A stretch of DNA of 54,028 nt, from contig JALFIR010000029.1 in NCBI GenBank assembly GCA_022776215.1, forward strand, positions 1 to 54,028, given 5' to 3'. The notes under the pieces are model-generated. The model ran no database searches. It was not told where the DNA came from and worked only from the letters and a program-made list of their open reading frames with translations. The position numbers and the translations under genes are program-made. Position 1 is the first letter of the stretch. Each line of letters opens with the position of its first letter. This document shows, in pieces, positions 1 through 7,709 of the stretch. The DNA is from Colivicinus sp022776215. Lineage in GTDB: Bacteria > Bacillota_I > Bacilli_A > Erysipelotrichales > Erysipelotrichaceae.

Positions 1-117
1 ATATATGGGGATGGAATGGAAAGTTTTCCAAAGCTTGATACGAGAAGCCGTGTGCGGGAAAATCGCACGCACGGTTTTGAGAGGAATGAGTAACCTTCCC
101 TTGATAAAGAAGGAGAA
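1..117 (+). mobile_element. Group II intron, 3' end (domain V; partial)
   Basis: Positions 44-79 fold like group II intron domain V: a basal helix (AAGCCGT with ACGGTTT) carrying the AGC triad, an upper helix GTGCG with CGCAC closed by a GGAAAAT loop, and a 2-nt GC bulge on the 3' strand. This is the catalytic hairpin of these self-splicing retroelements. Domain VI and the exact 3' splice site are not resolved; the end given is the base before the first possible murG start. The maturase and the rest of the intron would lie left of the window. The intron is in sense orientation just before murG, in a cell-wall gene cluster. Confidence 0.8.
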
Positions 118-1194
118 ATGAGTGAAAATTTACTTATGAAAATCGCAATCGTAGCCGGAGGAACCGGTGGACATATATATCCTGCACTAACACTTGCAGA
201 AGAATTAGAAAAAAGAGGCAACGAGATTGTCTTCTTTGGCTCTATTGATAGGATGGAAAAAGATGTAGTTCCTAAGGCTGGTTTTAAATTTATCGGACTA
301 GATATTACATCAACATCTGGTAATATTTTTAATAAAGTATTAAGTGTTTTCAGCATGAATAAAGCCTACAGGAAATGCTTAAAACTATTAAAAGGCTATG
401 ACATGGCCATCGGTTTTGGCAATTATATTTCGGTTCCTGTTATTTTAGCAGCTAAGAAATTAGGCTTAAAAACAGTCATCCATGAACAAAATTCTTTTGT
501 AGGTAAGGCTAATAAAATGCTAGACACGAGTGTTGATTTAGTAATTGGCTCATATATCGAGGACAAGGACCAATTTAAAAATCCTAATACTTTTATTTTA
601 GGTAATCCTCAAAGTGGTAAAGCTTTTAATTATAAAAAAGATGATAACTATTTAATTGAATTGGGATTAGATGAGAATAAGAAGACAGTTGTTATTTTCA
701 TGGGATCATTAGGCTCAGAAACTATCACTAAAGTTATGATAGATTTTTTTAAGTTATTAGATGGTAAATACCAAGTGATTTATGCAACAGGTAGTGCTTA
801 TTATGAGGATGTTGTAAGTAAAACTGAAAAGAAAGATTATTTAGTAATTAAAGAAAGAATTGATGGCATTAAGGCGATGAAAGCTTCTGATTTATTGGTT
901 TCAAGAGCTGGTGCTACTACCTTATGTGAAATCACAGCTTTGGGCATGCCTGCTATATTGATACCATCTCCTTATGTGCCTAATAATCATCAATATTTTA
1001 ATGCCTTAGCACTTGTTAAAAATGATGCTGCTTTGATGATTGAGGAGAAAGATTTGAGCGCTATTTCTTTAAAAGAAAAGATTGATAGTATAATAAATGA
1101 TGTAGATACTCTAAACAGTCTAGCTAATAATGCCAAAAGTATGGCGAATAGCACTGTTATTGAAGATATTGTTGAAAAAATAGAGAAATTATGA
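118..1194 (+). CDS. murG: MurG, lipid II-forming GlcNAc transferase
   Basis: Adds GlcNAc from UDP-GlcNAc to undecaprenyl-PP-MurNAc-pentapeptide (lipid I) on the inner membrane face, giving lipid II. Visible signatures are the glycine-rich loop GGTGGHIYPA near residue 14, HEQN near residue 125, and the donor-site block SRAGATTLCEITALG near residue 260 followed by NNHQ. The length of about 358 residues is normal. The start is uncertain: ATG 118 has AAGGAG only 2 nt upstream, whereas the conserved MurG N-terminus (MKIAIVAGG) begins at ATG 136. The group II intron 3' end lies directly upstream, so splicing may decide which start and which ribosome binding site are used. The stop overlaps the murB start as ATGA. 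Confidence 0.96.
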   Translation: MSENLLMKIAIVAGGTGGHIYPALTLAEELEKRGNEIVFFGSIDRMEKDVVPKAGFKFIGLDITSTSGNIFNKVLSVFSMNKAYRKCLKLLKGYDMAIGFGNYISVPVILAAKKLGLKTVIHEQNSFVGKANKMLDTSVDLVIGSYIEDKDQFKNPNTFILGNPQSGKAFNYKKDDNYLIELGLDENKKTVVIFMGSLGSETITKVMIDFFKLLDGKYQVIYATGSAYYEDVVSKTEKKDYLVIKERIDGIKAMKASDLLVSRAGATTLCEITALGMPAILIPSPYVPNNHQYFNALALVKNDAALMIEEKDLSAISLKEKIDSIINDVDTLNSLANNAKSMANSTVIEDIVEKIEKL

Positions 1195-2078
1195 TTAAAG
1201 AATTTTTATGTGAACGCGGAAATTATCGCGATGATAAAACTTTTAGTAAGCTTACTACCGTTAAGATGGGTGGTGAGATTGCTCATTATGTAGAACCATA
1301 TAACTTGGCTTGTTTAAAGGAAATTATTGATTTTGTCAAAGCCGAGCATATTCCTTTTAAAGTTATTGGCAATGGTTCTAATTTAATTTGTGGATCATCA
1401 CGCTTTGAAGGTGTGGTTATTTCATTAAAGAACTTTAACAATTTTGAAGTTTATAATGACCAACTATATGTTGAAGCTGGTGTTATGATGCCTTTCTTAT
1501 GCATGTCTATCGCTAAACTCGGACTAAGTGGTCTTGAATTTGCCTCAGGTATACCAGGCAGCGTAGGTGGCCTTGTTTTTATGAATGCTGGCGCTTATAA
1601 AAAATCAATGGCTGATGTGGTCACTGAGGTTTTAGTATTAAAAGATGGCGAAATCTGTAGGATGAAAAAAGATGAACTTAAGTTGTCTTATCGCTATTCT
1701 ATTTTCCAAGAACATCCAAGGTGGATTGTGATTGCTTGTTATATGACACTTGAACATGGTGATGCTGATGAAATTTTAGATTTAATTAAGGATAGAAAAA
1801 ATAGAAGAATGGACACTCAGCCTTTAGATAAGCCAAGTGCTGGTTCCTGTTTTAGAAATCCAGAGGGTGGTTTTGCCTGGAAATATATCGACGAAGTAGG
1901 CCTTAGAGGGGCTAATATGAATGGTGCTGAAATCAGTGCTAAACATCCTAATTTCATCATTAATGTAGGTGGTGGTACTGGTGAAGATTATTTGGCCTTA
2001 GCTTTAAAAGCTCAAGAAGAAGTTAAAAAGAAATTTGGTGTTAAGTTGATAATGGAAGTGGAGAAGTTCAATTGTTAG
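1191..2078 (+). CDS. murB: MurB, UDP-N-acetylenolpyruvoylglucosamine reductase
   Basis: FAD- and NADPH-dependent reduction of UDP-GlcNAc-enolpyruvate to UDP-MurNAc in the cytoplasm. FAD-domain motifs are visible: GNGSNLI near residue 60 and SGIPGSVGGLVFMNAGAY near residue 120. Further on come SYRYSIF, then PSAGSCFRNP with the catalytic-serine region, and a C-terminal HPNFIINVGGGT block. The 295-residue length fits the short Gram-positive type. It overlaps murG by 4 nt (ATGA) and divIB by 7 nt, so the three genes are translationally coupled. Confidence 0.97.
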   Translation: MIKEFLCERGNYRDDKTFSKLTTVKMGGEIAHYVEPYNLACLKEIIDFVKAEHIPFKVIGNGSNLICGSSRFEGVVISLKNFNNFEVYNDQLYVEAGVMMPFLCMSIAKLGLSGLEFASGIPGSVGGLVFMNAGAYKKSMADVVTEVLVLKDGEICRMKKDELKLSYRYSIFQEHPRWIVIACYMTLEHGDADEILDLIKDRKNRRMDTQPLDKPSAGSCFRNPEGGFAWKYIDEVGLRGANMNGAEISAKHPNFIINVGGGTGEDYLALALKAQEEVKKKFGVKLIMEVEKFNC

Positions 2079-2857
2079 AGAATGGTTCTAAAATAAAATT
2101 AGACGAAACTTTCTTAAGAAAAAAGAGAAGCGATGCGAAAAGCGCTTCTTTATTTAAAGGATTTAAAAACCTTTATTTTCTAATCGGAATCATTACGGGC
2201 TTTATAATACTTTGTCTAATGTTCTTTTTATCTAGTTACTCAAATATTTATCATATCAGTGTGAAAGGTAATTATTACCTAACAGATAGCGATGTGCTTA
2301 GATTGAGTGGTTTAACTGAAAATAACAAGTACTTTTTTACATCAACTAATATGAGCGAAAAAAGGATGCTAAAGTCTCCTTATTTTGATAGTGTAAAAGT
2401 AAAGAAATTAGATGATCAAGTTGTTGAAATAGATGTTTGTGAAAAGAAACAAATTGCTTATACAACTATCGGTTCTTATCAAGAAATAATTTTTGTGGAT
2501 GGCACAAATGTTGAAATAAATGATTCAAATAAATATCTTATGAGTAAACTTCCAGAGATGACTGGTTTTACAAGCGAACAATTAAATACAGTTTTGAGAG
2601 GTTTTAAAAACATTGACCAAAAGACGATAAATGAAATATCAGAGATTAATAGATATTCTTTTTCATATGATGAAAATATGATGGAAGTCATCATGAAAGA
2701 TGGCAATATTTGTTTTGTCTCATGGACTGGTTTATCTATGTTGGATAAATATTATTCTATTGTTTCTGGTTTAGATACTAGTATGGGTAATGTTTGTATA
2801 TATTTAGATGAATTAACAAATTCTGGTTATGTTTCTATTTGTCCTTGGCAAGAATGA
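2072..2857 (+). CDS. divIB: DivIB/FtsQ cell-division protein
   Basis: Bitopic divisome protein that bridges early and late division proteins. It has a basic cytoplasmic tail (residues 1-33), one membrane helix (about 34-56) and an extracellular POTRA-like domain (about 58-125, beginning HISVKGNYYLTDSDVLRLSGL), then a beta-rich domain. The start is TTG at 2072, chosen because GGAAGTGGAG lies 9 nt upstream and the next in-frame ATG falls inside the membrane helix. It overlaps the end of murB. Sequence similarity is typically low in this family; the call rests on architecture and gene order. Confidence 0.9.
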   Translation: MLENGSKIKLDETFLRKKRSDAKSASLFKGFKNLYFLIGIITGFIILCLMFFLSSYSNIYHISVKGNYYLTDSDVLRLSGLTENNKYFFTSTNMSEKRMLKSPYFDSVKVKKLDDQVVEIDVCEKKQIAYTTIGSYQEIIFVDGTNVEINDSNKYLMSKLPEMTGFTSEQLNTVLRGFKNIDQKTINEISEINRYSFSYDENMMEVIMKDGNICFVSWTGLSMLDKYYSIVSGLDTSMGNVCIYLDELTNSGYVSICPWQE

Positions 2858-2885
2858 ATGAAACAATTTTCATATACTGTAAAAT

Positions 2886-2899
2886 ATTTTCATGAAAAT
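2886..2899. repeat. 14-bp perfect palindrome upstream of the T-box promoter
   Basis: A perfect palindrome (ATTTTCATGAAAAT) ends 3 nt before the -35 hexamer of the T-box transcription unit. It has no T-run, so it is not an obvious terminator for divIB. It could be a protein-binding site, which is inference only. Confidence 0.35.
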
Positions 2900-2902
2900 G
2901 TA

Positions 2903-2930
2903 TTGACACTTTCATTTTTTAGTTTAAGAT
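2903..2930 (+). promoter_or_regulatory. Sigma-A-type promoter of the T-box/ABC operon
   Basis: TTGACA (2903-2908), a 16-nt spacer, then TAAGAT (2925-2930). Transcription would start near 2937, at the 5' edge of T-box stem I. Confidence 0.75.
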
Positions 2931-2940
2931 AATGTATATC

Positions 2941-3170
2941 GATGAAAAGGAATAGTACTTGTGAACGTACTTTAAAAGCGAGCCTGGTTTGGTGAAAGCA
3001 GGCAAGTGATGCACAAGGAAGCGCGCCTTGGAGATACTAGCTTGAACTAACAGTAGGGATAGTCGTTAACTGTCGTTAAAGTTGAGGTGGTTCAGATTTG
3101 CTGAGCAAATAAAGTGGTACCGCGATTTTTTTAAGTCGTCTTTATGAAAAAATATCGACGGCTTTTTATT
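2941..3170 (+). promoter_or_regulatory. T-box riboswitch, probably alanine-specific
   Basis: This leader senses uncharged tRNA and controls the downstream transporter. Stem I is closed by AAGG (2947-2950) with CCTT (3026-3029). The helix above the specifier loop is CTTGTG (2958-2963) with CACAAG (3012-3017). Between them AGTA (2954-2957) faces GAA (3018-3020), the loop-E pair of T-boxes, and the next triplet, GCG (3021-3023), is the expected specifier: alanine. The T-box AAAGTGGTACCGCG is at 3111-3124; its TGGT implies a tRNA with discriminator A, which fits tRNA-Ala and not tRNA-Ser. A terminator follows. The base after the specifier is C where a purine is usual, so the codon assignment is good but not certain. 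Confidence 0.9.
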
Positions 3171-3171
3171 T
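3134..3171 (+). terminator. T-box-controlled intrinsic terminator
   Basis: AGTCGTC (3134-3140) pairs with GACGGCT (3156-3162), followed by a T-rich tract. It is mutually exclusive with the antiterminator that contains the T-box. Confidence 0.8.
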
Positions 3172-3198
3172 TATAGCCGTCAAGGAAGGGAATGTATT

Positions 3199-3978
3199 AT
3201 GAAAAAATTATTATCTTTATTGGCTGTTATGATGATGGCTATGTGTCTGTTTGCATGTTCGTCTAAAGATACTACAGACGATGATACTGTAACTATTTCT
3301 GTTGGTCTATCTCCAGACTATGCACCTTATGAATCTTTAGATACTGCTGGTAATCTTGTTGGCTTTGATATCGATATGTTAAATTCAATGGAAAAACTTT
3401 TAAGTGAAGCTAATGGCAAAACTTATAAGTTTGAAATCTATCAAATGAGTTTCGATAATATCATCACTCAAATCCAAGGTGGTCAATTAAATTGCGGTGT
3501 TTCTGGTTTTACTTGGAGCGAGGAAAGAGAAAAAGCAATTACTTTCTCAACTCCATATGCTGGTGCAAAAGAAGTTGTGATGGTATTAGCTGATAGTGGC
3601 TATTCAGCATTAGAAGATTTACAAGGTAAAAAGCTTGCTGCTCAAACAGGATCAACTGATGAAAAACTTGCTCAAGAAGCTTTTGGCAAAGAAAATGTAT
3701 CTTCAATTCAATCTGTTACTGATATGATTCCAGGTCTTGATGCTCATCAATACGATGCAGTTGTACTTGATGAAGCTGTAGCAACCTCTTATGCATCTAC
3801 TGGTAAATATGTTGTTCTTGATGAAGCTCTTGATAATGAATATAGCTATATCGTTGTTGGTAAGGGCGATGATGAAACTCTTGCGATTATTAATCAAGCT
3901 GTTGAATTATTTGTTGCATCTGATGGATATAAGTCACTTTGTGAACAATATCAAATTTCACCAATTGAAGTTAAATAA
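3199..3978 (+). CDS. Polar amino acid ABC transporter, substrate-binding lipoprotein
   Basis: Extracellular substrate receptor of an amino acid importer (SBP family 3). It has a signal peptide with lipobox LFAC and lipidated Cys20, then a Ser/Asp-rich linker. The family 3 fold signature is visible: VGLSPDYAPYE, LVGFDIDM, SGFTWSEEREKAITFSTPY and VVLDEAVATSYA. The 259-residue length is normal. AAGGAAGGG precedes the start. It is the first gene of a three-gene importer operon behind the T-box. The substrate cannot be read from sequence; the T-box specifier points to alanine or an alanine precursor. Confidence 0.93.
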   Translation: MKKLLSLLAVMMMAMCLFACSSKDTTDDDTVTISVGLSPDYAPYESLDTAGNLVGFDIDMLNSMEKLLSEANGKTYKFEIYQMSFDNIITQIQGGQLNCGVSGFTWSEEREKAITFSTPYAGAKEVVMVLADSGYSALEDLQGKKLAAQTGSTDEKLAQEAFGKENVSSIQSVTDMIPGLDAHQYDAVVLDEAVATSYASTGKYVVLDEALDNEYSYIVVGKGDDETLAIINQAVELFVASDGYKSLCEQYQISPIEVK

Positions 3979-3994
3979 AATGTGAGGGATAGAA

Positions 3995-4678
3995 ATGTTT
4001 ATTGCGTTTAAAGAAATCTTTACACTTGAAAATCTATTATACCTATTAAAAGGCACCGGATATTCGGTAGGGATTGCCATTCTATCCCTTTTCTTTGGCC
4101 TAATATTAGGGATACTAGGATCGTGTGGCAAAAGAAGTAAGAATATTATTTTAAAGGGCTTAGCTAATATTTATGTTGAAGTAATAAGAGGCACTCCGAT
4201 GCTGCTTCAAATTTTGATTATCTTCTCGGTTATTCCATCTATCTATACTGCCTTTAGTGGAAAGATTATGAGAATGAATCCTTATTTAATTGGCGTTGTA
4301 GCTATGTCTATTAATTCTGGTGCATATCAAACAGAACTTATTAGATCTGGCATTAATGCGGTTGATAAGGGACAAACAGAAGCTTGTGAAACACTTGGCT
4401 TAAGCAAGTTTCAAACCATGAAATTTGTCATCTTGCCTCAAGCTTTCAAACATATCGTACCTCCAATGATATCCGAGCTTATTACACTTACTAAGGATAC
4501 ATCTTTAATAAGTACTATAGGTGCAGTTGAATTGTTGAAGGGTGCTCAAATTCTTGGAACTAACTATTATGATGTTATGTCTCCATATTGTATAGCAGCT
4601 GTATATTATTTGATTATCACTATAGTGATATCTTTAATTGGAAAGAAAATAGAAATGGGGTTGGCGTTAAGTGATTAA
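3995..4678 (+). CDS. Polar amino acid ABC transporter, permease
   Basis: Inner-membrane permease of the HisM/GlnP type. It has about five hydrophobic segments, the N-terminal family motif VIRGTPMLLQILI near residue 63, and the EAA loop (EACETLGLSKFQTMKFVILPQAF) near residue 128 that docks the ATPase. The length of 227 residues is usual. It lies 16 nt after the binding protein and overlaps the ATPase gene by 8 nt. Confidence 0.95.
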   Translation: MFIAFKEIFTLENLLYLLKGTGYSVGIAILSLFFGLILGILGSCGKRSKNIILKGLANIYVEVIRGTPMLLQILIIFSVIPSIYTAFSGKIMRMNPYLIGVVAMSINSGAYQTELIRSGINAVDKGQTEACETLGLSKFQTMKFVILPQAFKHIVPPMISELITLTKDTSLISTIGAVELLKGAQILGTNYYDVMSPYCIAAVYYLIITIVISLIGKKIEMGLALSD

Positions 4679-5417
4679 GGTAGAAAATATTACAAAATCC
4701 TTCATTGTTTCCGGTGTTAAAAATCATTTAAAGGCCGTAAATAATGTTTCATTAGAAGTTAAAAAAGGTGAAATTGTTTGTTTGATTGGTCCTTCTGGTT
4801 CAGGTAAATCAACACTTTTAAGATGTATAGAAGGACTTGAAGTTCCTGAAAAAGGAAATATTTATATTAATGACGAACTTTTAGATTCAAATAATCCTGT
4901 AAAGTTTAAAGAATTAAGAAGTCATATGGGCTTTGTCTTCCAACATTTCAACTTATTTCCTAATATGACGGTAATAGACAATTTAACTTTGGCACTTATT
5001 AATGTCTTAAAAATGGATAAGAATGAAGCGGAAACGATTGCCCTAGGTTATCTAGATAGAGTAGGTTTGGCTGATAAAAAGAATGAATATCCAAATAACT
5101 TATCCGGTGGTCAGAAACAAAGAGTTGCCATCGCAAGAGCCTTGTGTTTAAATCCTGAGATAATGCTGTTTGATGAGCCGACTAGTGCCCTAGATCCTGA
5201 AATGGTTATCGAGGTTCTTGAAGTAATGAAGGAATTGGCAAAAGAGGGTATGACTATGGTTATCGTTACTCATGAAATGGGTTTCTGTAAGACAGTGGCA
5301 AATCGAATTGTTTTCTTGGAAGATGGCAAGATTATCGAAGAAAACAATGCGAAAGATTTCTTTGATAATCCAAAGACTGATAGAGCGAAGTTGTTCTTAA
5401 GTAAAGTAATGTACTAA
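4671..5417 (+). CDS. Polar amino acid ABC transporter, ATPase
   Basis: Cytoplasmic ATPase of the importer. All motifs are intact: Walker A GPSGSGKST near residue 41, Q-loop in FVFQHFNLF, signature LSGGQKQR, Walker B IMLFDEPTSAL, and H-loop THEMG. The start is GTG at 4671, 8 nt inside the permease gene, with GGGGTTGG upstream as ribosome binding site. A terminator follows the stop directly, so the operon has three genes. Confidence 0.96.
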   Translation: MIKVENITKSFIVSGVKNHLKAVNNVSLEVKKGEIVCLIGPSGSGKSTLLRCIEGLEVPEKGNIYINDELLDSNNPVKFKELRSHMGFVFQHFNLFPNMTVIDNLTLALINVLKMDKNEAETIALGYLDRVGLADKKNEYPNNLSGGQKQRVAIARALCLNPEIMLFDEPTSALDPEMVIEVLEVMKELAKEGMTMVIVTHEMGFCKTVANRIVFLEDGKIIEENNAKDFFDNPKTDRAKLFLSKVMY

Positions 5418-5437
5418 GAGCACTTTGCTCTTTTTTT
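5416..5437 (+). terminator. Intrinsic terminator of the ABC operon
   Basis: AAGAGC and GCTCTT around a short loop, then seven or more T. The stem begins inside the stop codon of the ATPase gene. Confidence 0.85.
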
Positions 5438-5439
5438 AG

Positions 5440-5469
5440 TTGACAAATAAATATAATGACTAATACAAT
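5440..5469 (+). promoter_or_regulatory. Probable promoter of the glycosyltransferase gene
   Basis: TTGACA (5440-5445), an 18-nt spacer and TACAAT (5464-5469). The -10 lies in the first copy of a 9-bp tandem repeat. Confidence 0.5.
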
Positions 5470-5496
5470 TAATACAGATAGTACAAATAATACAGA
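5461..5496 (+). repeat. Four 9-bp tandem repeats in the 5' leader
   Basis: TAATACAAT, TAATACAGA, TAGTACAAA and TAATACAGA follow one another without gap, ending just before the GAGGGAG ribosome binding site at 5495-5501. Confidence 0.7.
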
Positions 5497-5508
5497 GGGA
5501 GTAGATTT

Positions 5509-6747
5509 ATGAATATTGACTATTTTAATAAAATTGTAACTATTATATTTATCTTATGTTATACATATCAGGCATTATATTTATTCTTGCCATTATTTGT
5601 AAGAAATAAGGCTAGAGTTATTAATGACAAAACAAATAGATATGCGATTCTAATTGCGGCTAGAAATGAGGAACAGGTCATTGGTAATCTTATAGATAGT
5701 CTTAAGAATCAAAACTATCCAAGTGATTATGTTGATATCTATGTTTGTGCAGATAACTGTAGCGATAATACTTATGGGCTTGCTAAACAAAGTGGTGCTA
5801 TTGTATATAGAAGATTTAATTCTGTTGAAGTAGGTAAGGGTTATGTCTTAAATTATTTGTTAAATAAGATTAAACAAATAAATAAGCATTATGATGCATA
5901 TCTTGTGTTTGATGCCGACAACATCGTAGATAAAGACTTTATTAAAGAAATAAATAGAGTGTATAACGAAGGTTATCAAGCGGTTACTTCTTATCGTAAT
6001 TCTAAAAATTATGGTGATAACTGGATTAGTGCTGGTTATGGTTTGTGGTATTTACATGAATCAGCTCATTTAAATGCTTCTAGAATGATTATTAATTCTA
6101 GTTGTGCAATAAGTGGCACTGGTTTCTTAGTTTCAAATGAATTGGTAGAAAACAATGATGGGTGGAACTACTTCTTGTTGACAGAAGATATCGAGTTTAG
6201 TGTTGATAGCGTGTTAAAAGATATAAAGATTGGCTATGCTGATAAAGCTATTGTTTATGATGAACAGCCTACAAGCTTTAAACAGTCTTTTAATCAAAGA
6301 TTAAGATGGTCTAAGGGGATAATTCAAGTTTTAAACAAATATGGCTTAGAGCTTATTAAAAAGGCCTTTAAGTGTGATTTCTCAAGCTATGACATGCTAA
6401 TGAACTCGGCTCCTGCTGGAATAATAAGTTTTATTAGTTTTGTTGTTAATATAGCTTATATTCTTGATCGCTTCTTATTAAACAATTCATTTATATATTT
6501 ATTTAGTAGTTTGTTTAATGTCTTCTTAGGGATGTATCTTATATTGTTCATCATCTCCCTATTAACAACGCTAAAGGAATGGAAGAATATTTATTGTGCA
6601 AATTTGAAGAAGATTATTTATATCTTTACTTGTCCAATATTTATGCTTACATATATGCCAATCACAATCGTTGCCTTATTTAAGAAAGTTGAGTGGACAC
6701 CAATTGCTCATACTAGAAGATTAAATCTAAATCAAATTAGAAGATAG
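5509..6747 (+). CDS. Membrane glycosyltransferase, family 2 (processive-type)
   Basis: Probably transfers sugars to an extracellular polysaccharide or membrane acceptor; substrate unknown. An N-terminal membrane helix (about 8-28) is followed by a GT-A catalytic domain. Motifs are AARNEEQVIGNLIDSL (nucleotide binding), DADN (metal-binding DxD, near residue 143), TEDIE near residue 225 and QRLRWSKG near residue 262 (the Q/RxxRW motif of cellulose/hyaluronan/chitin synthase-like enzymes). Two to four C-terminal membrane helices follow. No PilZ domain is visible. A small membrane protein follows 9 nt later. Annotating it as a specific synthase would go beyond the sequence. Confidence 0.88.
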   Translation: MNIDYFNKIVTIIFILCYTYQALYLFLPLFVRNKARVINDKTNRYAILIAARNEEQVIGNLIDSLKNQNYPSDYVDIYVCADNCSDNTYGLAKQSGAIVYRRFNSVEVGKGYVLNYLLNKIKQINKHYDAYLVFDADNIVDKDFIKEINRVYNEGYQAVTSYRNSKNYGDNWISAGYGLWYLHESAHLNASRMIINSSCAISGTGFLVSNELVENNDGWNYFLLTEDIEFSVDSVLKDIKIGYADKAIVYDEQPTSFKQSFNQRLRWSKGIIQVLNKYGLELIKKAFKCDFSSYDMLMNSAPAGIISFISFVVNIAYILDRFLLNNSFIYLFSSLFNVFLGMYLILFIISLLTTLKEWKNIYCANLKKIIYIFTCPIFMLTYMPITIVALFKKVEWTPIAHTRRLNLNQIRR

Positions 6748-6756
6748 GAGGTCAAA

Positions 6757-7128
6757 ATGAAAAAGAAAGTTTTATTATCGTTATTATTTATCGCTAGTTT
6801 ATCACCGATGTTGCTTAATCAATATGGTGGTATGAAAGGTGTACAAGAAATCTCTGGTATTATTAATCTTACAAATCCTATAGGTCTATTATCAATTGTG
6901 ATATTTGTGATTGGGCTATTTACTGATGAATGGATAAGCGGTATAGGAACTATAGGTGTAGTAATATCAGAATTATTTATGTTCTTTACTTGGTATACTT
7001 ATACAATTACACCTCAAATAAGTTTAAAGACAAGTCTTGATATGGCTTTTCCAGAATTCTATATTGGACTTATTGTTTCTACATTTATGATGTTGATATA
7101 TTATAAGGCTTTAGAAACTAATGAATGA
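6757..7128 (+). CDS. Small membrane protein of unknown function
   Basis: A 123-residue protein with a signal-like N-terminus (MKKKVLLSLLFIASLSPMLL) and three further hydrophobic stretches near residues 40-58, 66-85 and 100-117. No family is recognised. AGGAGG precedes the start, and it is 9 nt downstream of the glycosyltransferase with a shared terminator, so it probably works with that enzyme in the membrane. This link is inference from the operon. Confidence 0.75.
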   Translation: MKKKVLLSLLFIASLSPMLLNQYGGMKGVQEISGIINLTNPIGLLSIVIFVIGLFTDEWISGIGTIGVVISELFMFFTWYTYTITPQISLKTSLDMAFPEFYIGLIVSTFMMLIYYKALETNE

Positions 7129-7134
7129 TGATGT

Positions 7135-7166
7135 ACTCCTCATTGTTATTAACATGAGGAGTTTTG
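7135..7166 (+). terminator. Intrinsic terminator
   Basis: ACTCCTCAT (7135-7143) pairs perfectly with ATGAGGAGT (7154-7162), followed by a short T-run. It ends the glycosyltransferase unit. Confidence 0.8.
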
Positions 7167-7240
7167 AATATACTGTACAAAAGAGAATAAGAATTTATTT
7201 AAATCTCATAAAAACAATGGAAAATTCGTGGCCAAACATT

Positions 7241-7265
7241 AAAAAAGTGCCTATTTATGGCACTT
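7241..7265 (-). terminator. Terminator of the tRNA operon
   Basis: On the minus strand AAGTGCC and GGCACTT form a stem followed by six T (the A-run at 7241-7246 on the plus strand), just beyond the last tRNA. Confidence 0.85.
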
Positions 7266-7275
7266 TATTAACTAA

Positions 7276-7351
7276 TGGTGGTTCCGGCCAGAATTGAACT
7301 GGCGACACATGGATTTTCAGTCCATTGCTCTACCAACTGAGCTACAGAACC
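7276..7351 (-). tRNA. tRNA-Phe (GAA)
   Basis: 76 nt with full cloverleaf, acceptor GGTTCTG/CGGAACC, anticodon loop CTGAAAA and encoded CCA. It is the last gene of the nine-tRNA operon. Confidence 0.97.
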
Positions 7352-7353
7352 AT

Positions 7354-7430
7354 TGGTTGCGAGGGAAGGATTTGAACCAACGACCTCCGGGTTATGGGCC
7401 CGACGAGCTACCAGGCTGCTCTACCTCGCG
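7354..7430 (-). tRNA. Initiator tRNA-fMet (CAT)
   Basis: 77 nt. Initiator hallmarks are present: unpaired C1 opposite A72 (CGCGAGG against CTCGCA), three G-C pairs closing the anticodon stem (GGG and CCC around CCATAA), and encoded CCA. Confidence 0.96.
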
Positions 7431-7501
7431 ATGTTGCTTTTTCTATCTTATCATATTAAGTGTTCGAATTCCAGTTCTAACTTAATAAGTTTTAATAGAA
7501 A

Positions 7502-7592
7502 TGGCGGAGGAACTGGGATTCGAACCCAGGCGCCAGTTTCCTGACCTACCGGTTTTCAAGACCGGACCCTTCAGCCACTTGGGTATTCCTCC
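7502..7592 (-). tRNA. tRNA-Ser (TGA)
   Basis: 91 nt with the long variable arm of class II tRNAs, anticodon loop CTTGAAA, and 3' GCCA. Its discriminator base is G, which bears on the specificity of the T-box at 2941. Confidence 0.97.
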
Positions 7593-7621
7593 ATAATTTT
7601 AAATTCTTTTAGTTTACTTAT

Positions 7622-7698
7622 TGGTGGACCCTGTAGGACTCGAACCTACGACCACCCGGTTATGAGCCGGAAGCTCTGACCAACTGAGCTAAGGGTCC
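7622..7698 (-). tRNA. tRNA with CAT anticodon, probably tRNA-Ile2
   Basis: 77 nt, acceptor GGACCCT/AGGGTCC, anticodon stem-loop CGGCTCATAACCG, encoded CCA. Three tRNAs here carry CAT. One is the initiator and one resembles elongator Met. The acceptor and anticodon arms of this one look like the Firmicutes isoleucine tRNA whose C34 is changed to lysidine to read AUA. Met is the alternative. Confidence 0.8.
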
Positions 7699-7709
7699 GA
7701 CTAACTAAT

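Noticed and set aside
2941..3171. Serine (AGC) or tyrosine (TAC) reading of the T-box specifier
   Set aside because: AGC is one base out of the loop-E register, and TGGT in the T-box needs discriminator A whereas tRNA-Ser here has G. The TAC at 3034-3036 lies outside the specifier loop, beyond the stem I closing helix.
5440..5457. TTGACA with TATAAT only 6 nt apart as a promoter
   Set aside because: The spacing is far too short. The TTGACA is better paired with TACAAT at 5464.
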